Assembly: GCA_944386375.1 (NCBI GenBank)
Contig: CALXAW010000076.1
Location: forward strand, 1-6,433
From: an uncultured Clostridia bacterium
GTDB lineage: Bacteria; Bacillota; Clostridia; TANB77; CAG-508
Length of the DNA: 6,433 bases
Reading direction: 5' to 3'
Below are positions 1 through 5,578 of the stretch, one piece after another. The translations under genes were made by a program, and so were the position numbers. The notes beneath the pieces are model-generated. The model worked only from the letters and a program-made list of their open reading frames with translations. It had not been told where the DNA came from and searched no databases. Every line of letters begins with the position of its first letter. Within the stretch, counting starts at the first letter, position 1.

Positions 1-1369
1 CGGGGTCTGTTGCAACCTCTCCTATGATGTTAACAGAACCGTCAGTTTTCTTTTGAACGTCTAATCCTTCTTGTCCTGATATTGTATCTGTTTCTCTAAA
101 TGATAATATGTTTCTTGTTGGATATATTTTTCTTAAGTGTAACTCGAATGCTGTTTCTTGAACTCTTATGTTCATTGTTTCGTATATGTTTTCTATCATA
201 CCCATAAGTAATGTTGTTTTACCAGAACCTTGTTCACCAGTTACTGCTGTAATTCTTGCTCCTTTTACTAAGAACTTTAATAATGCTATTGCATCTTCGT
301 ATCCTGGTAATGTTACTAATTGTTCTAGTGTAGCACGTTTTACGTCGAATTTTCTTACGAAAAATGCCCATGTTTCTGAAAAGCTTGGTCTAACTACAAC
401 TACACGTGAACCGTCTTTCATTTCGTTTATTTTATATCCATTTGTGTCTGATAATTGTCCTGGGTTATTGTATTTATATATGTTTTGACATACTCTTTTT
501 AGCTCTGCTTCTGTTCCAAATGATAAAAATGCTAAACGTATTGATTTACCTTGGAAAAATATCCATATACTGTCACATGCCCTTGGTACTTTATGTTCTG
601 CTACTTGTTGTAAATAGTCTCCATCTGTTTGTGCAACTTGGCTTAAAAAGCTTTCTGGAAGTCCAGATACACCACCAGATACACCGTCTATGTTCATGTC
701 TCTTACTTCGTCTATACTGCTGTATCCTTTGTAGTGTTGATATATTCTTTGTACAACTACATTTAGTTTATCTTGAAATGATAATACTACATTTTCTTTT
801 TCGTATATGTCATTTATTTCGTCTTCTGTTATAACATATGAAGGTTTTGTTTCTCCTTCTACATATTTTAATACGGCTAAATTATATTTTTTTATAAGTT
901 GTGTTAATGCTTCATATCCAAATTCTTTTTTATACACATGTATTAAAATATCAAATTTGTCTTGTGGTGTTAATAGTGATGGTACATCAAAAGGTATTGC
1001 TTTTGTTATGTTTACTTCGTCTACTCCATATTCTTGTTCTAGCAAGTCATATATCAATTCTTTTACATATTTTTTGTCATTTACGTCTCCATATGTACAA
1101 CCTTTTAATGCTTTTTTCAACTCATATTTTTTGTTTTTTCTTCTTTTTAATTCTTCTTCTGATAACCCTATATCATATAAGTTTATTTTGGTTATTTCGT
1201 CTAGCCTTTTTTTAACAAATTGAGTCATTAATTCTAGTGTATATGTTTTGTCGTCTACATTAACAGTTTGCTCTACTTGTGCTGTTTTCTTTTTCTTTAT
1301 TGTGTAGTAGACAAAAAACACTGCCAAACCTATTACAACTAGCATTAATAAAATATTAGTTATAGTCAT
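1..1369 (-). CDS. cpaF: CpaF/TadA-like Tad pilus secretion ATPase, 3' end cut off by window edge
   Basis: This is the motor ATPase expected to power Flp/Tad pilus assembly at the inner face of the membrane. 456 codons are visible, with no stop before the edge. The Walker A motif is GEQGSGKTT (residues 378-386, catalytic Lys384). An acidic-box equivalent, FRETD (424-428), follows, then a Walker B-like box NIIGEV with Glu451. The family normally reads RIIVGEVRG, so this copy is diverged. The N-terminus is hydrophobic (about residues 4-24) and followed by KKKK, which predicts a membrane anchor; classical CpaF is soluble. About 375 residues precede the P-loop, more than in typical CpaF. The ATG is preceded by AGGAGG at 8-base spacing and lies 17 bases after the CpaE-like gene, so it is the fourth gene of the operon. 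It could instead belong to another T2SS/T4P ATPase branch, but the gene context favours Tad. The ATPase family is certain; the Tad assignment is very likely. Confidence 0.88.
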   Translation of the reverse strand, partial: MTITNILLMLVVIGLAVFFVYYTIKKKKTAQVEQTVNVDDKTYTLELMTQFVKKRLDEITKINLYDIGLSEEELKRRKNKKYELKKALKGCTYGDVNDKKYVKELIYDLLEQEYGVDEVNITKAIPFDVPSLLTPQDKFDILIHVYKKEFGYEALTQLIKKYNLAVLKYVEGETKPSYVITEDEINDIYEKENVVLSFQDKLNVVVQRIYQHYKGYSSIDEVRDMNIDGVSGGVSGLPESFLSQVAQTDGDYLQQVAEHKVPRACDSIWIFFQGKSIRLAFLSFGTEAELKRVCQNIYKYNNPGQLSDTNGYKINEMKDGSRVVVVRPSFSETWAFFVRKFDVKRATLEQLVTLPGYEDAIALLKFLVKGARITAVTGEQGSGKTTLLMGMIENIYETMNIRVQETAFELHLRKIYPTRNILSFRETDTISGQEGLDVQKKTDGSVNIIGEVATDP

Positions 1370-1387
1370 TTAGCCTTCCTCCTCTTA

Positions 1388-2230
1388 TTATCTCATTCTC
1401 ATTCGCAAGTCTTGTAATCTGTATATTATGTTTTCTGATAATCTTCTTACTTCTTTCATAAAAAATCCATTTCTATCTGTTTCGTCTTTTATTTTTCTAA
1501 ACTTTAAGAATAAGTCTGCAACTTGTGCTTCTTGACATGCTTCAAAAAACAATGTGTTGTATGGTAATGTTGATACTTCATTTTTTTCTCTTAAATATCT
1601 TGTTATGTTTTTTGATGTGTATTTTGAAAACTTGTCATATCTTCCTATCATTAATAGTGTTTTTGGACTTTTAAACATGTCATTTTCTTCTTTTAGTTTA
1701 TTAAAATTGTCTATTTCTGAAAATCTTTGTGACATTGTAACCATTACTATATCTGATATCTTTAATATTTGGTCTTGAATTTCTTTGCTTAAGTTTTTGT
1801 CTACATCTACAAATACTAAGTCATAATATTTGTTTGCCGCATCTATTATTCCTGGATATCCTTCTTGTATTTGTTGAACATATTCTTCTTCTCCGTCAAA
1901 TCCTAATAATACATCTAATCTATCTTTAAATACAATTCTAGTATAGTCTCTTATTGTTTCTGGTGCTATTTTGTTACTGCGTATAAATCTATTTAGCCCT
2001 TCTATTCCACTTTGCATTGCTACATTTGTATTTGGCCCAAATAGCCCTAAATTTTTCTTTATCTTTTCTGGCTCCCAAAAACAATTGTATAATGTATTAT
2101 CTTTATAACTTGTTGATATTACTAATATTCTATAATTATGTTCTATTCCCATAAATGTTGCAATTGCTGCCATTGTTGATGTTTTACCTGTTTCTTTTTT
2201 AGTATTACTCCAAAATGATACTACTGCCAT
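1388..2230 (-). CDS. CpaE/TadZ-like ParA/MinD-family ATPase of the Tad operon
   Basis: A 280-residue protein of the ParA/MinD (SIMIBI) P-loop fold. CpaE/TadZ proteins of this family place the Tad machine in the cell. The N-terminus carries a modified deviant Walker A, KKETGKTS (residues 11-18). The signature Lys11 and the catalytic Lys16 are kept, but the usual GG pair is replaced by KE. The second conserved stretch, YRILVISTS (33-41), lacks the usual Asp. The Walker B-like strand is DLVFVDVD (137-144; Asp142, Asp144). No receiver domain precedes the ATPase, unlike Caulobacter CpaE. The ATG follows the upstream gene's stop by 2 bases and uses an SD within that gene, implying translational coupling. 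Two TAA codons end it. Nucleotide binding looks retained; the exact CpaE role is inferred from position between CpaB-like and CpaF-like genes. Confidence 0.8.
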   Translation of the reverse strand: MAVVSFWSNTKKETGKTSTMAAIATFMGIEHNYRILVISTSYKDNTLYNCFWEPEKIKKNLGLFGPNTNVAMQSGIEGLNRFIRSNKIAPETIRDYTRIVFKDRLDVLLGFDGEEEYVQQIQEGYPGIIDAANKYYDLVFVDVDKNLSKEIQDQILKISDIVMVTMSQRFSEIDNFNKLKEENDMFKSPKTLLMIGRYDKFSKYTSKNITRYLREKNEVSTLPYNTLFFEACQEAQVADLFLKFRKIKDETDRNGFFMKEVRRLSENIIYRLQDLRMRMR

Positions 2231-2232
2231 TT

Positions 2233-2931
2233 TTATGCTCCTTTTTCAATATTTTTCATTGCTTTTCTTATTTGTGAACCATTTGTATCTTTTAGTATTT
2301 GTTCTGCTATAAACATTAAGCTGTCTTTATATTGTATACTTAATTGCCTAAATCTTATTTTTGATAGTCTTTGACTTTCTGCTATTACTAAAGAGTCACC
2401 ATTTTCTAGCGGAAAATATACTCTATTTTCGTCCCATACTATTTTTAGTCCTAATGAAAGGAAATTTAAATAATCATCTTCTTCTTTTGTCATATCTTTT
2501 GAAAATAGTACTTTTGTTAAATTATATGGTTCTTGTACATTGTTTAATATTTCTAGTCCTCTTTTTAGCGAATACAGGTCAAATGCTGTTACAAAATAGT
2601 TTTGATCTGTTGGGTTTATTTCAAAGTCAATTAGTGCTCCTGCTCTATCTATATCTACTAATGCGTAATCATAATCTAATTCGTTTTGCTCTGGTACTCC
2701 CAAATAGTTTTTTATAGCATCAAAATCTTCAAATCCAACTGCTACATCCATTTCTTCAAATTCTGTAACATATGATACTGTTGGATTTATAACAGGAACT
2801 ATGTATTTTGCTTTTTGATTTATTGTTGAGTCCACAACTAATACTTTTTTTCCTACTGTTCTTAGTATTTTGGCTATATATAATATACAATCTATTTTGT
2901 CATAAGCACCTATAAAGCCTACTTTTTCCAT
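2233..2931 (-). CDS. ParA/MinD-fold protein lacking the P-loop (degenerate CpaE-like paralogue)
   Basis: A 232-residue protein that starts like a ParA/MinD protein: a beta strand VGFIG (4-8), a helix, then KKVLVVDST (28-36) with the conserved Asp34, and a Walker B-like DYALVDID (88-95; Asp93, Asp95). Where the P-loop should be it reads GAYDKIDCILY (8-18), with no GK[ST] motif, so it probably cannot bind or hydrolyse ATP in the normal way. It sits directly before the ATP-binding paralogue and is coupled to it, which suggests a structural partner, perhaps forming a pseudo-ATPase/ATPase pair. The start is set by a purine-rich SD (GGAAG) about 8 bases before the ATG. The fold assignment rests on motif order and context, so a function beyond the Tad apparatus cannot be stated. 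Confidence 0.65.
   Translation of the reverse strand: MEKVGFIGAYDKIDCILYIAKILRTVGKKVLVVDSTINQKAKYIVPVINPTVSYVTEFEEMDVAVGFEDFDAIKNYLGVPEQNELDYDYALVDIDRAGALIDFEINPTDQNYFVTAFDLYSLKRGLEILNNVQEPYNLTKVLFSKDMTKEEDDYLNFLSLGLKIVWDENRVYFPLENGDSLVIAESQRLSKIRFRQLSIQYKDSLMFIAEQILKDTNGSQIRKAMKNIEKGA
2238..2244 (-). promoter_or_regulatory. SD of the CpaE-like gene, embedded in the end of the upstream gene
   Basis: AAAGGAG reads as part of the last codons (Lys-Gly-Ala-stop) of the preceding gene and is followed by 7 bases and then the ATG at 2230. The stop and start are 2 bases apart. Ribosomes ending the P-loop-less protein would be placed on the next start, which suggests balanced synthesis of the two paralogues. 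Confidence 0.75.
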
Positions 2932-2955
2932 GTATATACTTCCTTCCTTTTTGTT

Positions 2956-3876
2956 TTATTCTGCTGGCGCTGCTGTTAGTCCGTTTAGGTATTCTTCTCT
3001 TGCACTTTGTGCATTTGTTATACTTTCTGTCATTTTTTCTGCTTGATTTCCTGCTGCATCTTCTTGTGCTTGTATTGCTGGATTTATATAGTTTTGTCTT
3101 AATGATGTATTATTATTATATCTTTCTGCTAATGCTGTTTTTGCTTGTTCTACTATGTTTGGATCACTGTTTATTAATTGTGCTACTTCGTTTCCTACTA
3201 CATATGTTGGTGTTGATGCATCTTGGTTTCCTGGTTCTGTATATTTTGTAGCATATAGTTTAGAACCTTCTATCATGTATGCATCTACTAAAGCATTTGA
3301 CATCATTAATATTTCGTCTTCTGACATTTCTACTATTATTGTGTCTGTAGAGTCTACCCCGCCTACCATTGGTATTTCTACTTGCTTTTTAGATACTACT
3401 ATATAGTCTTGTCCAGATGGTAACATTAATCTTATATCTATATAATCTTCTGTTACTAAGTCCATTGGTAATACTATTGAGTTATATTCTTGTTTTCTAA
3501 CATCGTTTCCAGTTTTTTCTCCATCAGCAACTATCATATCTTGTGTAAGTATTGTATTTGCTTTTAAATCTATTTTAGCTATAGCTTTTATTTCATTTCC
3601 TTCGCTATCCATAAAACTTTCTTGTCCTATTGTACCTTGTGTTGGAGCTGCTTCACTTGGGACCTCTACTGGTATTAAATCTGCTGCTGCTATTTCTCCT
3701 CCTGATTCAACATCTTTACTTAAAACAGAAACCATTACATATGTTTTTTCTTCTGCCTTTTCTTTCATTAATTGCATTAGTAAAAATGCTATTGCTACTC
3801 CCGCTATCAATAGTGTTACTAACATTCCTAATAAGAATGAATTTCTTGCTTTTCTTTGCATTGGATTTGTTGCCAT
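2956..3876 (-). CDS. cpaB: CpaB/RcpC-like SAF-domain protein, Tad pilus assembly
   Basis: A 306-residue membrane-anchored extracytoplasmic protein, the first gene of the tad operon. A short basic N-terminus (Gln7-Arg8-Lys9, Arg11) precedes one transmembrane segment at about residues 13-34. A SAF domain follows at roughly 46-116, with the family-typical run of a beta strand, then GGEIAAADLIPVEVP (59-73), and a second strand with KANTILTQDMIV. The next region (about 130-180) resembles the CpaB/RcpC C-terminal beta domain. The last 50 or so residues are rich in Gln, Asn, Ala and Glu and look helical or disordered. In Tad systems CpaB/RcpC is envelope-associated and helps build or modify the pilus channel; its role in a single-membrane cell is less clear. 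SD GGGAGGAA lies 6 bases before the ATG. The promoter lies just upstream, and the next gene follows after 24 bases. Confidence 0.82.
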   Translation of the reverse strand: MATNPMQRKARNSFLLGMLVTLLIAGVAIAFLLMQLMKEKAEEKTYVMVSVLSKDVESGGEIAAADLIPVEVPSEAAPTQGTIGQESFMDSEGNEIKAIAKIDLKANTILTQDMIVADGEKTGNDVRKQEYNSIVLPMDLVTEDYIDIRLMLPSGQDYIVVSKKQVEIPMVGGVDSTDTIIVEMSEDEILMMSNALVDAYMIEGSKLYATKYTEPGNQDASTPTYVVGNEVAQLINSDPNIVEQAKTALAERYNNNTSLRQNYINPAIQAQEDAAGNQAEKMTESITNAQSAREEYLNGLTAAPAE

Positions 3877-3936
3877 TACAAATTCCTCCCTTTATCTTCT
3901 TTTTTTATTGTTTTTTTATTAAAAATTTTAAAATAT

Positions 3937-3948
3937 GACATTACTGTC
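3937..3948. repeat. Small palindrome GACA-N4-TGTC next to the predicted tad +1
   Basis: The 12-bp sequence GACATTACTGTC has perfect 4-bp arms around a 4-base centre. It begins within a base or so of the predicted tad transcription start. It may be an operator or a minimal RNA hairpin, but an element this short can arise by chance. Confidence 0.3.
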
Positions 3949-3955
3949 TTATTTT

Positions 3956-3984
3956 ATTTTAACGCAATTATGTTTTAAAAGCAA
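3956..3984 (-). promoter_or_regulatory. Putative sigma-A promoter of the tad operon
   Basis: On the minus strand a -35 TTGCTT (3979-3984) is separated by exactly 17 bases from a -10 TAAAAT (3956-3961, 5 of 6 consensus bases). Transcription would start near 3949, giving a leader of about 73 bases before the CpaB start. The -35 is weak (3 of 6), which fits a promoter needing an activator. Candidate activator sites lie directly upstream. Confidence 0.55.
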
Positions 3985-4000
3985 TAAATATTGTTGCTTT
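3978..4000. repeat. Inverted repeat covering the tad -35 box
   Basis: The arms AAAGCAATAA (3978-3987) and TTGTTGCTTT (3991-4000) flank a 3-base centre and match at 9 of 10 positions. The left arm contains the whole -35 hexamer of the putative tad promoter. This is a plausible operator for a dimeric regulator; binding there would compete with RNA polymerase. The regulator is unknown. Confidence 0.55.
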
Positions 4001-4008
4001 ATTTTAAA

Positions 4009-4050
4009 CTTAATATTTTTGTAATATTATTGTAATATTTCTGTAATATT
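4009..4050 (-). repeat. Four direct repeats with exact 11-bp period upstream of the tad promoter
   Basis: On the minus strand the boxes ATTACA, ATTACA, ATTACA and ATTAAG lie at 4042-4047, 4031-4036, 4020-4025 and 4009-4014, each separated by 5 bases. Each is preceded by AAT, giving units of the form AATATTACAnn. The period of one helical turn puts all boxes on the same DNA face. The array sits about 60 to 100 bp upstream of the predicted start. The layout resembles binding sites of OmpR/PhoB-family regulators, for example PhoP boxes TTNACA-N5. The repeat is certain; its role is inferred. Confidence 0.75.
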
Positions 4051-4085
4051 TTTTCTTGTTTTTTCTTCATTTTTCGTTTTTGTTA

Positions 4086-4104
4086 TTTTCTATTGAATAG
4101 AAAA
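4086..4104. repeat. 19-bp perfect palindrome downstream of the HAD gene
   Basis: The arms TTTTCTATT and AATAGAAAA flank a single G at 4095. In RNA this makes a hairpin of up to 8 bp with a 3-base loop. The right arm can also pair with TTTTCT at 4111-4116, so two structures compete. No T tract follows in either direction, so it is not a standard intrinsic terminator. It could be an operator or an mRNA 3'-end processing signal. Confidence 0.5.
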
Positions 4105-4201
4105 AGCATCTTTTCTTTTAAAAATAAAATCTTATTGTTTTCATTTTTAGATGAGTAACTTAAATTTTTTTATTTTGTTTTCTATTCTGTTAAAACAATA
4201 T

Positions 4202-5086
4202 TTAACTGTTATTTATTATGTATTTTTCTAATGCCTCTGCTACTCCTTCTGAGCTATTGTCTGCTGTTACATAATCTGCTTCTTTTTTTAATATTGGTGT
4301 ACTTTCGCCCATAGCAATTCCTATTCCTGCATTTTGTATCATTTTTAAGTCATTTATATTATCTCCTATTGTAATTACTTCTTCTTTTTTTATTTGTAAA
4401 TTTTCCATTAAATATTCTAATGCATACCATTTGTCTACACCTGCCCTTGATACTTCTGTGTAAAAATATTCTATTGATATTTCTTGTGTTCCTTGTTTTA
4501 TTATTTTTCTAGACATATGTGATACATCTAATACTTCTACATCTTTTATTGTTCTCATTTTATTTATTATAGAATTGAATATGGCTTGTGTTTCGTCACA
4601 TATTGTTATTTTTAAAAAGTCTTCTTCTTCCATATTTTTTATATATTCATATATATTTTCTACTATATTTATATGTATTCTTTTATTTTCTTCTCTTTTT
4701 AAGTTTTCTTTATTATAGTATAATGCATTGTATTGTAAGCTTTTTGTTATTATTGAGTTTTCTGTATATACATTAAAAAATATGCTATTTTCTTCACATA
4801 TTTTTACTATGTCTAATACTTTGTCTTTGGTTAAGTATTTTTTGTATATTGTTTTGTCTTGTTTTATGTCATATATCATTGCTCCATTTCCAGCTATAAA
4901 GTAATTTTTGCTTCCTATTTCACTTGCTAAGTTTTTTAAGTATGCTATTACTGGTCTGCCTGTTGCTATTATTACATCTGTTCCTTGGTCTATTGTTTGT
5001 TTTATTTTTTCTTTTGTGTTTTCTGTTACTGTACCATATGGGGTTAGCATGGTGCCATCTAAATCTATTGCTACTATTTTATACAT
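4202..5086 (-). CDS. Cof-type HAD-superfamily phosphatase (subclass IIB)
   Basis: A 294-residue soluble hydrolase of the Cof/YwpJ family, which dephosphorylates small molecules such as sugar phosphates and related metabolites; the substrate cannot be read from sequence. All four HAD motifs are present: DLDGT (8-12, nucleophile Asp8 and acid/base Asp10), ATGRP with Thr42, a Lys219 in GVDKWYAL where the family usually has KG, and GDNIND (241-246, Mg-binding Asp242 and Asp246). The IIB cap lies between motifs II and III. Length is normal for the family. The second of two close ATGs is chosen: it gives the family-typical start MYKIVAIDLDGT and a 7-base spacing from SD AAGAGGT, whereas the first ATG (5092) is only one base from it. 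It has its own promoter and looks monocistronic. Confidence 0.93.
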   Translation of the reverse strand: MYKIVAIDLDGTMLTPYGTVTENTKEKIKQTIDQGTDVIIATGRPVIAYLKNLASEIGSKNYFIAGNGAMIYDIKQDKTIYKKYLTKDKVLDIVKICEENSIFFNVYTENSIITKSLQYNALYYNKENLKREENKRIHINIVENIYEYIKNMEEEDFLKITICDETQAIFNSIINKMRTIKDVEVLDVSHMSRKIIKQGTQEISIEYFYTEVSRAGVDKWYALEYLMENLQIKKEEVITIGDNINDLKMIQNAGIGIAMGESTPILKKEADYVTADNSSEGVAEALEKYIINNS

Positions 5087-5093
5087 AATCATT

Positions 5094-5100
5094 ACCTCTT
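5094..5100 (-). promoter_or_regulatory. Ribosome binding site that decides the HAD gene start
   Basis: AAGAGGT on the minus strand lies 7 bases before the ATG at 5086 and only 1 base before the ATG at 5092. The spacing supports the shorter protein. Confidence 0.7.
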
Positions 5101-5123
5101 TTTTCTACTTTTTTCGCAAACAT

Positions 5124-5152
5124 ATTATATGCATATTTTTTTATAATTACAA
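5124..5152 (-). promoter_or_regulatory. Sigma-A promoter of the HAD phosphatase gene
   Basis: On the minus strand a -35 TTGTAA (5147-5152, 4 of 6 consensus bases) and a perfect -10 TATAAT (5124-5129) are separated by 17 bases. Transcription would begin near 5117, about 30 bases before the ATG at 5086. This is the best vegetative promoter in the window and is divergent from the spore gene promoter. Confidence 0.75.
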
Positions 5153-5180
5153 GTGTTATTTTATTTTTCCAAAAATTTCT

Positions 5181-5211
5181 TGTTTATTTTTGTGTTTTTT
5201 TACACATTATA
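5181..5211 (+). promoter_or_regulatory. Candidate forespore sigma-G promoter of the spore protein gene
   Basis: TGTTTA (5181-5186) and CATTATA (5205-5211) are separated by 18 bases. The known sigma-G pattern is about TGAATA, 17-18 bases, CATACTA, so this matches 4 of 6 and 5 of 7. Genes of this class are sigma-G dependent in Bacillus and Clostridium. The assignment leans on gene identity because the surrounding DNA is very T-rich and chance matches are easy. Confidence 0.45.
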
Positions 5212-5214
5212 TAT

Positions 5215-5240
5215 TTAGAAAAAGCAAAAGTTTTTTCTAA
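5215..5240 (+). promoter_or_regulatory. 5' leader hairpin of the spore protein mRNA
   Basis: An 11-bp stem with arms TTAGAAAAAGC (5215-5225) and GTTTTTTCTAA (5230-5240) closes an AAAA tetraloop, with one G-U pair. It starts at or within a few bases of the predicted mRNA 5' end and finishes 17 bases before the SD, leaving the SD free. No T tract follows, so it is not a terminator. A 5' stem like this could protect the message from 5'-end decay. Confidence 0.55.
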
Positions 5241-5257
5241 GAAATGTTATATATAGC

Positions 5258-5266
5258 AGGAGGTGA
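5258..5266 (+). promoter_or_regulatory. Very strong ribosome binding site of the spore protein gene
   Basis: AGGAGGTGA is a near-perfect complement to the 3' end of 16S rRNA, placed 7 bases before the ATG at 5274. It rules out the in-frame upstream ATG at 5244 and fits the very high output of these proteins in the forespore. Confidence 0.9.
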
Positions 5267-5273
5267 AAAAACA

Positions 5274-5474
5274 ATGGCAAACACAAACGGTAATAAAAAA
5301 TTAGTTCCAGAAGCTATGGGAGCATTAGAAAAATTCAAATATGAAGTTGCTAGCGAAGTTGGTGTTAATTTAAAAGACGGATATAATGGAGATATATCAG
5401 CTAAAGATGCTGGTAAAATAGGTGGTAATATGGTAAGAAAACTTATCCAACAAGCTGAATCTCAAATGAAATAG
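5274..5474 (+). CDS. Alpha/beta-type small acid-soluble spore protein (SASP)
   Basis: A 66-residue DNA-coating protein made in the developing forespore. Alpha/beta SASPs saturate spore DNA, shift its conformation, protect it from UV, heat and oxidation, and are degraded at germination to supply amino acids. The first family signature is clear: KYEVASEVGV (22-31), including the site cut by the germination protease GPR, expected after Glu24. The second conserved region, KDAGKIGGNMVRKLI (44-58), keeps the GG pair and basic/hydrophobic pattern but differs from the usual SRxNGSVGG form, with K and D replacing small or polar residues and Ile for Val. The chosen ATG has the ideal SD; the in-frame ATG at 5244 lies inside the leader and has no SD. 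It is monocistronic, with a candidate sigma-G promoter and a hairpin terminator. Many genomes carry several such paralogues, so no specific ssp symbol is given. Confidence 0.95.
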   Translation: MANTNGNKKLVPEAMGALEKFKYEVASEVGVNLKDGYNGDISAKDAGKIGGNMVRKLIQQAESQMK

Positions 5475-5538
5475 TTATAGTTAATTTATCATAATAATAT
5501 CAAGCAGGAAGTTAGGTTTTGCTTTTATTACATAATAA

Positions 5539-5561
5539 AGGCAGGATTTGATTTCCTGCCT
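5539..5561. terminator. Shared bidirectional intrinsic terminator
   Basis: A perfect 8-bp stem, AGGCAGGA with TCCTGCCT, closes a 7-base loop; past one mismatch a further 4 A/T pairs (5534-5537 with 5563-5566) can form. It lies between the convergent spore gene and AbiEii-family gene. The plus-strand tail is T-rich (CTATTTTCGCTTTTG) and the minus-strand tail reads TTATTAT, so it probably ends both transcripts, more strongly on the plus strand. Confidence 0.8.
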
Positions 5562-5578
5562 CTATTTTCGCTTTTGTT

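Larger units (their letters stand above)
3877..4201. other. 325-bp non-coding control region between the HAD gene and the tad operon
   Basis: No credible gene is seen here on either strand. The right part (about 4051-4201) is the 3' flank of the HAD gene. It holds a 19-bp palindrome but no GC-rich hairpin followed by a T run in the HAD direction, so HAD transcripts may read through. The left part (3877-4050) holds the tad promoter, an inverted repeat, an 11-bp-phased box array and a small palindrome near +1, each listed separately. Confidence 0.7.

Noticed and set aside
168..1223. Open frames on the plus strand opposite the CpaF-like gene
   Set aside because: They are antisense shadows with long Leu/Phe/Ser runs, no SD, and overlap one another in different frames; the minus-strand gene has clear motifs.
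2361..3406. Plus-strand frames opposite the P-loop-less and CpaB-like genes
   Set aside because: They are hydrophobic low-complexity translations of the complement of A-rich coding DNA, without start signals.
3630..3938. Plus-strand frame of 102 codons running into the tad promoter region
   Set aside because: Leu-rich antisense of the CpaB transmembrane and SAF region, with no ribosome binding site.
4009..4050. The 11-bp repeats as replication iterons or a CRISPR-like array
   Set aside because: The units are too short with 5-base gaps, there is no Rep gene or DnaA box nearby, and they sit directly upstream of an operon promoter.
4175..4198. TTGTTTT/AAAACAA hairpin just after the HAD stop as its terminator
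   Set aside because: All A/T except one G-C pair, with a 10-base loop, and followed in the HAD direction by an A run instead of T, so it would not terminate.
5087..5092. Two-residue longer HAD start at 5092
   Set aside because: Only one base separates it from the SD, while the ATG at 5086 has ideal spacing and matches the family start.
4588..5240. Plus-strand frames opposite the HAD phosphatase
   Set aside because: They are shadows of a gene with all four HAD motifs; the 110-codon one runs through the divergent promoter region and has no SD.
5244..5273. Ten-codon N-terminal extension of the spore protein from the ATG at 5244
   Set aside because: The extension would translate the AGGAGGTGA ribosome binding site itself and has no SD; the ATG at 5274 gives a family-typical N-terminus.
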